DNA from: Candidatus Peribacteria bacterium
GTDB lineage: Bacteria; Patescibacteriota; Gracilibacteria; Peribacterales; Peribacteraceae
Assembly: GCA_016866875.1 (NCBI GenBank)
Contig: VGKY01000003.1
Coordinates: forward strand, 1-64,000
DNA: 64,000 nt
Direction of reading: 5' to 3'
Below are positions 1 through 7,887 of the stretch, piece after piece. A program made the position numbers and the translations under genes. The notes beneath the pieces were generated by a model, which ran no database searches, was not told where the DNA came from, and worked only from the letters and a program-made list of their open reading frames with translations. Within the stretch, counting starts at the first letter, position 1. Each line of letters opens with the position of its first letter.

Positions 1-437
1 CACGTATTCTGTGAGGGATTACAACAAGGCCTAGACATAGTTATCACAACCCAGTTTGACATACAGCAAACAACAGACTGATTGCACCCCGTGCCCCCAG
101 GAGGAACACACGCCACAGGACAGAGTGGCACTCCTGCAGGGCAGCTAGGGGGAACCGTACTCATTGCCCATAAAGGAGGCGCGGGTCGAGGTGGAGTCGG
201 GCACTGGCACTTATTTCCTGGGGCAGTCTGCACCCAAATACAATTGGCTGGACACCCTAGTGGAACACCACCATCGGTTGACAAACAAGTGGTCTTATTC
301 GGTCTCTTGTCGCACGCCGAACCTGTGGACGCAGTCCAGTGCAGAGGTTCCATAGTCCCGCTCCGAAGTACTTGCCACACACTCAGAAGAAACAGCAATA
401 CCATTGCGCCGCCCACATACCTACCCAGCTTCATCAT
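1..437 (-). CDS. Cys-rich secreted protein, 3' end beyond window
   Basis: An open frame on the minus strand starts at tandem ATGs (437 and 434) and runs off the left edge without a stop. It begins MMKLGRYVGG followed by a hydrophobic stretch (VLLFLLSVW), so it looks like an exported protein with an uncleaved or cleaved signal sequence. The remainder (about 145 residues visible) is rich in Cys and Pro, including CNQSVVCCMSNW and RPCCNPSQNT near the edge. An in-frame TAA lies just upstream, which fixes the 5' limit. A weak promoter (TTGCGG, 18-nt spacer, TATCGT) would put the transcript start close to the ATG. The style resembles the Cys-rich protein at 2536-3639, though I see no clear sequence homology. 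Function unknown; extracellular or envelope location is inferred. Confidence 0.6.
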   Translation of the reverse strand, partial: MMKLGRYVGGAMVLLFLLSVWQVLRSGTMEPLHWTASTGSACDKRPNKTTCLSTDGGVPLGCPANCIWVQTAPGNKCQCPTPPRPAPPLWAMSTVPPSCPAGVPLCPVACVPPGGTGCNQSVVCCMSNWVVITMSRPCCNPSQNT

Positions 438-488
438 GGACCATACGATACACCGCCTGTCTTATGGACCGCAATAACTGCAACCGCC

Positions 489-758
489 CTACTTCTTCAG
501 CTTGTTCTTCTCCAAGACCTCCTGATAGTCATCGGGCTTGTTCATGCGGAGGTAGTTAAGGAGCGTCCTGCGGCGCGCGACCTTACCAAGAAGTCCGCGG
601 CGTGCGGAGTGATCCTTCTTGTGCTCCTGGAGATGATCCGTGAGAAGGTTGATCTCGGTCGTGAGGATGCCTACCTGCACCTGAGGCGAACCGGTGTCTT
701 TGTCGTGCGTGCGGTGCTTTGTGATCAGCCTCTTCTTCTGGGTGCGCTTGAGGGACAT
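489..758 (-). CDS. rpsO: 30S ribosomal protein S15
   Basis: S15 binds 16S rRNA directly, organises the central domain of the small subunit and forms bridges to the 50S. The 89-residue product equals the usual family length and carries the conserved DTGSPQVQV segment followed by the helical HLQEHKKDHSARRGLLG region and RRRTLLNYL. The frame remains open further upstream (to 854), but the chosen ATG gives the canonical MSLKRTQKK start. No Shine-Dalgarno is visible before it. It stands alone here, with rmuC divergent. Confidence 0.95.
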   Translation of the reverse strand: MSLKRTQKKRLITKHRTHDKDTGSPQVQVGILTTEINLLTDHLQEHKKDHSARRGLLGKVARRRTLLNYLRMNKPDDYQEVLEKNKLKK

Positions 759-942
759 ACGTGGGAGGAGAAAGTGTGAGAATAAGGTGGAGGGCGACAG
801 TCGAAATAGCGTGCGGAAAGCTCCACGCAGCGCCACCCGAGGCGAGTTTCGCACCCAGGAGCGCTACGGGGGCATTGTAACCCCGATCCGCTCTACGGCA
901 AGACATATAGAGCACAAATTGCATAATCAGCAAGAATACCTG

Positions 943-1011
943 GTGTACATATGTACACCCTTCGACTACGCTTGTACTGAGCTTGTCGAAGTACTCAGGG
1001 GCGAGCCCCTG
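943..1011. repeat. palindrome cluster upstream of rmuC
   Basis: Three inverted repeats lie side by side in the rpsO-rmuC spacer: a perfect 16-bp palindrome GTGTACATATGTACAC (943-958); CTTCGAC/GTCGAAG arms (960-966 and 985-991) of the dispersed TGAGC-TTGTC/GTAGT-GAAG family found elsewhere in the window; and CAGGGGCGAGCCCCTG (996-1011). The first could be a dimeric repressor site. The other two look like mobile palindromic repeats. Confidence 0.55.
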
Positions 1012-1027
1012 CTACCATACCCAACCG

Positions 1028-2137
1028 ATGCATCCCCTCTCCCTTATTGTCGGCCTCCTCATCGGCCTCGTCGCAGGCATTGGCATCGCCAAGTTCCTCA
1101 TAGGAAAATCATTGAAGGACGCGGAGGCGATCGCCGAGAGTCTCTCTTCGAAAGTCGTCTCGAAGCAAACGGAGAAGATTCTTCAGCTTGCGGAAAGCAA
1201 GCTTACCGGAAAGAAGGAGCTGATCGATGGAACGCTCCGGCACATGAAAGATGATCTGAACAAAGTCGAGCGCCTCATTGCCGACATCGGCGATAAGAAT
1301 ACGAAAGTAGATGCGCGACTGGAAAACGCTGCGATGGTCATCCGCGAGCTCACCGATACCACAGGGAGCCTGAAGCAGGCACTCAGCAGCAACTCCAGCC
1401 GCGGTCAGTGGGGCGAGCGCATGGCGGAGGACGTTCTGCGGCTTTCGGGCCTCATCGAAGGCGTGAACTACGTGAAGCAGAGCAAGCTCTCCGGAGGATC
1501 TCGACCGGACTTCACCTTCATGCTCCCGAAGAATCTGAAGCTCAACATGGACGTGAAGTTCCCGTTCAACAATTATCAGCTCTACACCGAAGCCGCGACG
1601 GAATCCGAGCGCGAGAAGGCTAAAAAAGAATTTCTTGCCGATGTGAAGCGGCGCATTAAAGAAGTGCAGACACGGGACTACATCAACCCGGAGGATCAGA
1701 CCGTCGACTACGTGCTGCTTTTTGTCCCCAACGAGCAGATCTACACCTTCATCAACCAGATCGACCCGGAGCTTTTGGACTCTGCCATGCAAGGTCGCAC
1801 GATCCTCTGCTCCCCGATGACGCTCTATGCCATTCTCGCGGTGATCCGTCAGTCCATCGATAACTTCAGCTTGGAAGTGCGGTCCAAAGAAATGCTCAGC
1901 GTGTTCTCCAGCATCAAGCAGCAGTGGGAAAAGTTCAAAGAACAAATGGCTACGGTACAGCAGAGGCTCGAGCTCGCACACAAAGGCTACGAGGAGCTCA
2001 CCGGTACCCGTGAGCGCATGCTCGACCGGCAGTTCGGCAAGCTCGAGGAGCTGAAAAGCGCCGAAGAATCCTCTCCACAAGCCATCGACGCAACCTTCGA
2101 CAAAGTGTCACGGAGGAAGTTGACGGAGGTGTCCTGA
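1028..2137 (+). CDS. rmuC: RmuC-family DNA recombination protein
   Basis: RmuC proteins are predicted nuclease-fold factors that limit recombination at inverted repeats. The 369-residue product has an N-terminal membrane anchor (LSLIVGLLIGLVAGIGIAKF), a coiled-coil stretch to about residue 120, then the RmuC core with SSRGQWGERMAEDVL, GGSRPDFTFMLP and MDVKFPFNNY, and a C-terminal coiled coil. The frame is open from 983, but those extra residues come from the palindrome cluster, so the internal ATG directly before the anchor is preferred. A terminator follows at 2238. Confidence 0.9.
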   Translation: MHPLSLIVGLLIGLVAGIGIAKFLIGKSLKDAEAIAESLSSKVVSKQTEKILQLAESKLTGKKELIDGTLRHMKDDLNKVERLIADIGDKNTKVDARLENAAMVIRELTDTTGSLKQALSSNSSRGQWGERMAEDVLRLSGLIEGVNYVKQSKLSGGSRPDFTFMLPKNLKLNMDVKFPFNNYQLYTEAATESEREKAKKEFLADVKRRIKEVQTRDYINPEDQTVDYVLLFVPNEQIYTFINQIDPELLDSAMQGRTILCSPMTLYAILAVIRQSIDNFSLEVRSKEMLSVFSSIKQQWEKFKEQMATVQQRLELAHKGYEELTGTRERMLDRQFGKLEELKSAEESSPQAIDATFDKVSRRKLTEVS

Positions 2138-2237
2138 GGACTACACTCATTCTAGAAATGACTCTGCTCGCAACCATCGTCAGCCCCGTCGTCGTCCTTA
2201 CCCGCATCTAGCGAGGCTCCTGAACGTACCCATTCAG

Positions 2238-2262
2238 CCCTCGCTCTCGAGGGTTCTTTTTG
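2238..2262 (+). terminator. intrinsic terminator after rmuC
   Basis: Hairpin CCCTCG-CTCT-CGAGGG followed by TTCTTTTTG, about 100 nt past the rmuC stop and just before the next start codon. A tiny ORF between rmuC and the hairpin (2158-2211) has no further support. Confidence 0.75.
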
Positions 2263-2279
2263 TATTCCCCTTCACTCCC

Positions 2280-2606
2280 ATGGAAGCTTCCACAAACGGC
2301 AACGGCCATCCCACTGAAGCGGAGTACCGCATCTACGACCGCTACGATCTGCGCGCGATACGCAGAGGGCACCGTAACCGCATCGAAGCAGCACAATCAG
2401 ATACCGGCCCGATTAACGGCGTTGCAGATCCTTCGCGACCGCAGCGGATGGCAGCGATCATCGCGGACTCCGAGGCGCACGCGAGGGCGATAGAGAGGGT
2501 GCTACGAGAAACGGAAATGAAAAGAGTCTCTTCGCTCAATTGCATGTACGCACTACCGAGCAACTTCCTTTCCATTTACCCTTTTTCCCGGCTTTGCTAC
2601 TTGTAG
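2280..2606 (+). CDS. small hypothetical protein
   Basis: A 108-residue product I do not recognise. The first 75 residues are charged and probably helical (YRIYDRYDLRAIRRGHRNR, RMAAIIADSEAHARAIERV) and use the same GC-rich third positions as neighbouring genes, which supports coding. The last 30 residues look non-coding and overlap the 3' end of the convergent Cys-rich gene by about 70 nt, so the functional frame may be shorter or recently extended. It starts 18 nt after the rmuC terminator. Confidence 0.45.
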   Translation: MEASTNGNGHPTEAEYRIYDRYDLRAIRRGHRNRIEAAQSDTGPINGVADPSRPQRMAAIIADSEAHARAIERVLRETEMKRVSSLNCMYALPSNFLSIYPFSRLCYL

Positions 2607-3639
2607 TAGTACAGTTAATGAGTTGAGGATAGGTGCTCATGGCGCTCATGGAAACAGCCCCCTCGCCACCATTATTACAATACATGGCACAGGATGGTGC
2701 ACTGAGATCGGAATCGCAGAATGATGACGCGGCGGCGGTACCAGCAGCTTTCACTGAAGAGTTAAAGGTAGACCATTGGGCTGCAGTAACCGGCGCCGTA
2801 GGATTGGGAAAGCATTTCGATTCCTTGTCGACGCTCGATGTGGAATCAGAAGTATTTTGGCAGTAGGTTGGACTTGGCAATTTGCATCTACCAATCGATC
2901 CACCGGAAGAAGTGTATTTGCAAACGAGCGGCTCACAACAAACAGTGGTATCGTTGCACGCACTATCTCTCCTGTGGCAGGTATCAGAACAAAATCCCTC
3001 TCTCGTTCCACTCGTTGCGCACGTGGTTCCTATGCAACACCACTCCGAATGGTAATTATTATCATCATCTTTACACGAATCTGTTAGTGTCAAACAAGAA
3101 CAAAATCCGTTGACGCAAGTCTTCTGACAGCAGCGATCTGAGGCTGTGCATGCCTCACGAGGATTTTTGCACATTCCTGGAGACGAACCCCCTCCACTAT
3201 CGCCTCCATCTCCACCACTATCCCCCCCAGAGGAATCGGAGGATGAGCTGGAGGTGCTCGGCACGGACGTTGTGGTTGTCGTGGTAGTGCGAACAAGAGC
3301 CATAGGGCTCAAAAACTGACGTACACCCGATACAGCTGTATTGATCAGACTCGAACCACCCGTAGTCGGTACCACGGGAGATCTGGGCAGTGGAGGACAA
3401 CGAGGGTCACCCGGCTGGCCGGCATAACTATTGGGCAAAGGACGACACCGACCTGCACTGACTGCCATACGACAGCCTGCGGCAGTATTGCAGTACGCAG
3501 GAAGAGGTGAAGACCCCACGTGTGCCACAGAGAAATATGGTGACTGATCCATGGCAAGAGAGACCAGGACCAATGCCAGGGCACCTTCGAGAACGATCAT
3601 GGACCGCGCATGCCGCAGGATAAACCTCTGAGAAGCCAT
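2536..3639 (-). CDS. secreted Cys-rich protein with knottin-like repeats
   Basis: 367 residues. An N-terminal hydrophobic segment (MIVLEGALALVLVSLAM, about 14-30) suggests export. Then comes a Cys-poor region, a low-complexity Thr/Ser/Gly/Asp linker (about 117-155), and at least three units with a C-x(n)-CC-x(3-4)-C-x(n)-C layout: ACTASDRCCQKTCVNGFC, then SEWCCIGTTCATSG, then ACNDTTVCCEPLVC. This spacing resembles disulfide-knot domains of eukaryotic toxins and Dickkopf-type modules; homology is not claimed. The C-terminal third keeps further paired Cys and ends in a basic tail. It should act outside the cytoplasm, where disulfides can form. A promoter lies 9 nt upstream of the ATG. Confidence 0.7.
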   Translation of the reverse strand: MASQRFILRHARSMIVLEGALALVLVSLAMDQSPYFSVAHVGSSPLPAYCNTAAGCRMAVSAGRCRPLPNSYAGQPGDPRCPPLPRSPVVPTTGGSSLINTAVSGVRQFLSPMALVRTTTTTTTSVPSTSSSSSDSSGGDSGGDGGDSGGGSSPGMCKNPREACTASDRCCQKTCVNGFCSCLTLTDSCKDDDNNYHSEWCCIGTTCATSGTREGFCSDTCHRRDSACNDTTVCCEPLVCKYTSSGGSIGRCKLPSPTYCQNTSDSTSSVDKESKCFPNPTAPVTAAQWSTFNSSVKAAGTAAASSFCDSDLSAPSCAMYCNNGGEGAVSMSAMSTYPQLINCTTTSSKAGKKGKWKGSCSVVRTCN

Positions 3640-3648
3640 GTACTTTAA

Positions 3649-3676
3649 AGCATAGGTATTACTTCATGAATCACAA
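3649..3676 (-). promoter_or_regulatory. promoter for Cys-rich protein, near-leaderless
   Basis: On the minus strand TTGTGA (3671-3676), 16-nt spacer, TATGCT (3649-3654). The -10 box ends 9 nt before the ATG at 3639, so the predicted transcript has only 2-3 untranslated nucleotides. Confidence 0.5.
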
Positions 3677-3685
3677 TGCAGTGCC

Positions 3686-6013
3686 ATGGACAGACGCCAT
3701 AAACATGACGCCACTATTTTTCAAGCATCCATCGAGCGTGAACGGTACGATGGCTCCGTGCACGATACCGACCCCATCCTCTCCCCTCTCAATGAAGCGC
3801 AGCGCGCAGCTGTGCTGCAAACGGAAGGACCGTCGTTCATCCTCGCAGGAGCAGGAAGCGGAAAAACGCGCGCTCTCACACACCGCATCGCGTACCTGAT
3901 CTCTAAAGGGGTAGAACCCTGGCAGATCCTCGCGGTGACCTTCACCAACAAAGCAGCGAACGAGATGAAGGAACGTGTGAAGAACCTTCTGCACATCACG
4001 GTTGCACAGGAACAAGCACCCTTCGACTACGCTCAGGGTGACAGGCAACAGCGGTTGCCTGTCATGGGAACCTTTCACTCTGTGTGCGCAAGGATACTGC
4101 GCAGAGACATCGAGCACCTCGGGCGCGACCGGAGCTTTGTCATCTACGACGGAGACGATCAGGAAAAACTGGTCAAAGAACTCCTCAAGGAGATGAAGAT
4201 CGATGAAACCGAGCTCAAAGCCAGGGCAGCCCTCGGCTACATCGGACGCTTCAAGAGCGAAGCCATCACCCCAAAGGATGCCCAGCTCCAGGCAACCACC
4301 GCTCGCATGCACCACGTCATCAACGCGTACGACCGGTACGAGAAGGCGTTGCGCACCAGTAACGCCCTCGACTTCGACGATCTCCTCCTCGAAACCGTGC
4401 GACTCTTCCGTGAGGTACCCAAAGTCCTCGAGCGCTACCAGCGCACATGGAAGTACCTGATGGTCGACGAGTACCAGGACACGAACCATGCGCAGTACCT
4501 CTTCGTGACGCTTCTCGCCACAGCCCACAAAAATCTCTGTGTCATCGGCGACCCGGATCAGTCCATCTACGCGTTTCGCGGCGCGGATATCCGCAACATC
4601 CTGGAGTTTAAAAAGGACTATCCGAATGCCGCCGAGCACGTCCTCGACCGCAACTACCGCTCCACGCAGATCATCCTCACGGCAGCAGACGAGGTGATCG
4701 CCAAAAACCCCCGCCGCCCACAGAAGAAGATGTGGACCGACAGGGTCGATGGGCCGAAGGTCGTCGTGAACGAAGTCCGCGATGAACGCGCGGAGGCCGA
4801 GGACGCCGTGAAGACCGCGATCCGGCGACGCGGCGAAGGAATCGCCCTCAACAACCAAGTGATCCTCTATCGCACCAACGCGCAGTCACGCCTCTTCGAG
4901 GAAAGCTGCATGCGCCTCGGTATCCCCTACCGCATCGTCGGTGGGACGAAGTTCTATCTCAGACGCGAGATCAAAGATGTCCTCGCTTATCTCTACGTCG
5001 TGCTCAACCCGAGAGACACGCTCTCGCTCCTCAGGGTCATCAACGTCCCCAGCCGCAAGATCGGGCAGACCACGCTGGAGCGACTCCAGGCATTCTGTGC
5101 ACGCGAATCGATCGGGCTCTGGGAGGCTCTGCAGCGCACCGAGGAAATCACCGATCTCTCCGAAGCAGTCGCCGAGCGACTCCGGAAGTTTGTCGAGCTC
5201 ATCACGACAGCGCGAGCGAAGGCCGATCTGCTACCCGTGACAGATCTGACACGATGGCTCCTTGGAGCAACCGGTATGGAGCGCTGGGTGCGCGACGATA
5301 CTGATGAAGGAGAAGACCGCTGGAGCAACGTGGAAGAGCTCCTCTCCGTCATGCGCAAGTACGATCAATTGGAACCTAGGACATCGCTTGTGAGCTTCCT
5401 CGAGGAAGCGAGTCTGGTCTCGGAGGTGGACAAACTCAACGACGTGAAAGACGACGCTCTCACGCTGATGACCCTGCACCTCTGTAAGGGTCTCGAGTTT
5501 GAAGCCGTGACCATCGCCGGATGCGAAGAGGGCATCTTCCCCCACAGCTCATCCATGTTCGATCCCGAGCAGCTCGAGGAAGAGCGCAGAATCATGTACG
5601 TCGGCATGACGCGTGCAAAGATGCACCTGCGGCTGCTGCTCACACGAAGCCGGATGCTCTGGGGAGAGACACGGGCCAATGCACGCAGTCGGTTTCTCGA
5701 TGATCTCCCGAACTCCTGCACCGAGAACAGGAGCGACGACATCTTAAGCGCCTTTGCCTGGGCATCGGAGCACAGGGAAGAGCTGCAAACGAGAAAGGAA
5801 AAACTCCAAACTGATCTGGAGTTCAACCAAGACCTCTCCCCCTCCTCAGCATCGGAAACACAAGAAACGATCATCGTCGGCGAGCGCGTAAGTCACCCGA
5901 AATTCGGCGCAGGAACAGTGCTCGAAGTACGCGGTGACATCGCAAGGATTCGCTTTGATTCCGGCACCGAGAAGACGCTTGCCTTAAGCATCGCTCCACT
6001 GCGGAAATTGTAA
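3686..6013 (+). CDS. pcrA: UvrD/PcrA-type 3'-5' DNA helicase
   Basis: SF1A helicase for nucleotide-excision repair and fork or RecA clearance. The 775-residue product shows Walker A AGAGSGKT (54-61), motif II VDEYQDTN, motif III GDPDQSIYAFRGAD, motif IV NYRST, motif V TLHLCKGLEFEAV and motif VI RRIMYVGMTRAK. It ends with the PcrA-type C-terminal Tudor-like module (VSHPKFGAGTVLEV). Residues about 111-126 are encoded by a palindromic dispersed repeat (4020-4063) inserted between the Ia region and GTFHSVCARILRR. The first 30 residues are non-conserved, so initiation may be slightly downstream (GTG at 3758). Followed by the first copy of the structured 190-nt repeat. Confidence 0.95.
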   Translation: MDRRHKHDATIFQASIERERYDGSVHDTDPILSPLNEAQRAAVLQTEGPSFILAGAGSGKTRALTHRIAYLISKGVEPWQILAVTFTNKAANEMKERVKNLLHITVAQEQAPFDYAQGDRQQRLPVMGTFHSVCARILRRDIEHLGRDRSFVIYDGDDQEKLVKELLKEMKIDETELKARAALGYIGRFKSEAITPKDAQLQATTARMHHVINAYDRYEKALRTSNALDFDDLLLETVRLFREVPKVLERYQRTWKYLMVDEYQDTNHAQYLFVTLLATAHKNLCVIGDPDQSIYAFRGADIRNILEFKKDYPNAAEHVLDRNYRSTQIILTAADEVIAKNPRRPQKKMWTDRVDGPKVVVNEVRDERAEAEDAVKTAIRRRGEGIALNNQVILYRTNAQSRLFEESCMRLGIPYRIVGGTKFYLRREIKDVLAYLYVVLNPRDTLSLLRVINVPSRKIGQTTLERLQAFCARESIGLWEALQRTEEITDLSEAVAERLRKFVELITTARAKADLLPVTDLTRWLLGATGMERWVRDDTDEGEDRWSNVEELLSVMRKYDQLEPRTSLVSFLEEASLVSEVDKLNDVKDDALTLMTLHLCKGLEFEAVTIAGCEEGIFPHSSSMFDPEQLEEERRIMYVGMTRAKMHLRLLLTRSRMLWGETRANARSRFLDDLPNSCTENRSDDILSAFAWASEHREELQTRKEKLQTDLEFNQDLSPSSASETQETIIVGERVSHPKFGAGTVLEVRGDIARIRFDSGTEKTLALSIAPLRKL
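4020..4063 (+). repeat. dispersed palindromic repeat translated inside pcrA
   Basis: CTTCGACTACGCTCAGGGTG, a standard unit of the dispersed family, is followed by a perfect 10-bp hairpin GACAGGCAAC-AGCG-GTTGCCTGTC. The reading frame passes through it, adding FDYAQGDRQQRLPV to the helicase. Confidence 0.75.
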
Positions 6014-6017
6014 AATT

Positions 6018-6205
6018 GGGTGGGACCCGCGCGCCACGGGGGGTGAAGGGGAAGGCCCTGATCTGCGCCGCAGCGCAGTCGAGATGAAAACGCCGAAGCC
6101 TTGGAGGCGTTTTCAGCGAGACCCAGGGCCGGGAGGAGAGGTGTTGGCGCGCGGTGCGCTTTCTTTCGCCCTTTCTTTGTCGGGAAGACAAAGAAAGGGC
6201 AACAC
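6018..6205 (+). repeat. structured 190-nt repeat, copy 1
   Basis: Begins 4 nt after the pcrA stop and fills the space to the convergent surface-protein gene. Predicted fold: outer stem GGCCCTG/CAGGGCC enclosing CTGCGC-CGCA-GCGCAG and TGAAAACGCC/GGCGTTTTCA. A separate 3' hairpin of 14 bp follows, GCCCTTTCTTTGTC-GGGAA-GACAAAGAAAGGGC. No T-run follows, so it is not a simple terminator. Copies 2 and 3 are at 45728 and 55779. Confidence 0.8.
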
Positions 6206-6227
6206 AAAACAGTATCTAAAATGGATT

Positions 6228-7376
6228 CTAATAGCTGTAATACGTTCCTCTCGCTACCGGCGTCTCCAGCCCTACCCAAGTGAACGTCTCCGATCCATCG
6301 GTCCACGTGATCGCTCCCGGGGTCGTGGGATTACCAGCCTCATTGAGACTCACTTGAAGCGACGCGCGCGAAGCACTGGCCGGCACAGTGACATCCGCCA
6401 GGAGTGTGAGGACGCGCGGTCCGCTCGTGAGGGATCCGAATGCCGCAGAGAGTGCGCAAGTGATCGTCGAGGAACTGAGTGTGCAATCGCTACGATCGCT
6501 GCCACCGTCCGCGACGATTTGCGCGTTGCTCAGGGTCACTCCCCCTACCTGCGACACCGTAAACGTCAGCTCCGTGAGGCGTGCATCCGCTCCTCCGTCG
6601 CCACGCATCCCTGCAAAGCGGAACTTGCCGATCTCGCGATCACTGCCACCGATGATGCCCTCCTCGAAAGATCCAACGTTCGCGACTGCGGTGATGGCTG
6701 ATCGGGCAGTTTCATGTGCAGAAAATGTCCCTGTCGCGGTCTGCTCGTAGCTGCGATTACTCCAGGCACCATCGCCGATCACGGTGGCCGAAGCGATCTG
6801 CACCGTCTCACCCGAGACACCGCCCTGATCCTTCGTCTTGAGCTTCGCGCGGACGTAGAAGGAGTAATCCTCACGCCGAGGAATCTGCAGATCACTCGTT
6901 CTCAGCCGCACTACGTACGTTTTTCCGCCGCTCACAGAAGCATCGAGACGCGCGGCACCGATCAGGCGCGCATCGTGATCGTAGATCACCAGATGATCGA
7001 TGGACGTTACGGCGCTGGAGAGGACGATGGTGAAGCGTGTCGCGATGAGCGGCTCCGCATTGCTGAAAATCTTGAGGGCCCCTAGGACGGGACTCGTGGT
7101 GCCGAGCACCACGATGCGCCCGCGCTGCGAGACATCCCCATCGGGATCACGACCAGACTGCACAGAAGATGAAGAGGACGAAAAAGACGAAGAGGAAATA
7201 CTCCTTGCTGAACTGGAGCGCAAAGAAGGACGTGCGCGGCCACGCTGGGGCTGAACGATGCGCTGCTCAATAGGGCGATAGGTAGCACGCGAGAGGCTCC
7301 AGGCGTACGCATCGGGAGCAGCTGACCCAAAGGTAGCGAGTAGGACGCCGATAGGGGCAATTGTCGAGCGGAGCAT
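6228..7376 (-). CDS. secreted surface protein with Ser-rich linker
   Basis: 382 residues with a signal peptide (IAPIGVLLATFGSAAPDAYA), a basic region, a serine tract (about 55-72), then about 300 residues rich in Thr/Ser/Gly/Val with beta-strand patterning. The later part (ELTFTVSQVGGVTLSNAQIV, RVLTLLADVTVPASA) resembles repeated beta-sandwich modules in CPR cell-surface or S-layer-like proteins. Role in the envelope or in cell contact is inferred. It is convergent with pcrA across the structured repeat. Confidence 0.7.
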   Translation of the reverse strand: MLRSTIAPIGVLLATFGSAAPDAYAWSLSRATYRPIEQRIVQPQRGRARPSLRSSSARSISSSSFSSSSSSVQSGRDPDGDVSQRGRIVVLGTTSPVLGALKIFSNAEPLIATRFTIVLSSAVTSIDHLVIYDHDARLIGAARLDASVSGGKTYVVRLRTSDLQIPRREDYSFYVRAKLKTKDQGGVSGETVQIASATVIGDGAWSNRSYEQTATGTFSAHETARSAITAVANVGSFEEGIIGGSDREIGKFRFAGMRGDGGADARLTELTFTVSQVGGVTLSNAQIVADGGSDRSDCTLSSSTITCALSAAFGSLTSGPRVLTLLADVTVPASASRASLQVSLNEAGNPTTPGAITWTDGSETFTWVGLETPVARGTYYSY

Positions 7377-7439
7377 GGAGAGAGTGTACCCCTTCGAAGG
7401 TCAAGACGTACGACAAACGACATTCTTACAGAGCGGAAA

Positions 7440-7700
7440 TTATTGATGCCCAGCGCCATAGCAATGCTGGCGACGGGCACTGATCAGCTGTTGGACGGAA
7501 AACTGCATCTTGCCGATGCGGCAATGCTCCGCAGCCGTCATCAGCGCTGCAATGCAGTCTTCGACAGTATTTAGCTGAAGATCCGCAACGCGATCACCGC
7601 ACCATCGCTCCACAAGAGAGTGCAATGCGGCGTCTGCGTCGGGAAACGTGCTCAGGGAACGTAATGTGGCGCGCAAGTGTTCATGGGAATTGGCAGACAT
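7440..7700 (-). CDS. small hypothetical protein (leader-hairpin pair, gene 2)
   Basis: 86 residues, unrecognised, predicted mostly helical, with a Cys in TVEDCIAALMTAAEHC. The frame is open to 7772, but the internal ATG (MSANSHEHLRATL) is chosen because the upstream stretch holds a leader hairpin. It shares that leader design with the gene at 7888-8223. A weak similarity between the two products (D-x2-A-x-L pattern) may mean a distant pair of paralogues. Confidence 0.5.
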   Translation of the reverse strand: MSANSHEHLRATLRSLSTFPDADAALHSLVERWCGDRVADLQLNTVEDCIAALMTAAEHCRIGKMQFSVQQLISARRQHCYGAGHQ

Positions 7701-7724
7701 GATTGGGAAGGGAAAGGGAGATAC

Positions 7725-7752
7725 AAGAAAGAATCCTTCAGCTGGGGAAGGA
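7725..7752 (-). terminator. leader or terminator hairpin before the 7440-7700 gene
   Basis: On the minus strand TCCTTC-CCCAGCT-GAAGGA followed by TTCTTTCTT, 25 nt before the ATG at 7700. It can serve as terminator of the 7888-8223 gene or as an attenuator. It closely resembles the hairpin at 8240-8266. Confidence 0.5.
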
Positions 7753-7887
7753 CCTCTGCCACGATCATCCAATCTTCAGGCAGCCAGGCACCCTCCCGCA
7801 CGCGGCGGGATGAAGGATGCCGGCAGAACTGCCTGGAAAATCATCGAGGATATCGTATCAGAAAAACCTAGGAAGGCAATAGATGCA

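Noticed and set aside
1..437. RNase P RNA or tmRNA in the first 480 nt
   Set aside because: No GAGGAAAGTCC-type or tRNA-like conserved blocks on either strand; the region instead reads as a continuous Cys-rich protein.
583..933. Minus-strand frame overlapping rpsO
   Set aside because: Shadow of rpsO in another frame; composition not protein-like and extends into the repeat region.
6018..6205. Structured repeat read as intrinsic terminator
   Set aside because: No U-run after the 3' hairpin in any of the three copies, and copy 3 lies within the fol transcript; too large and conserved for a simple terminator.
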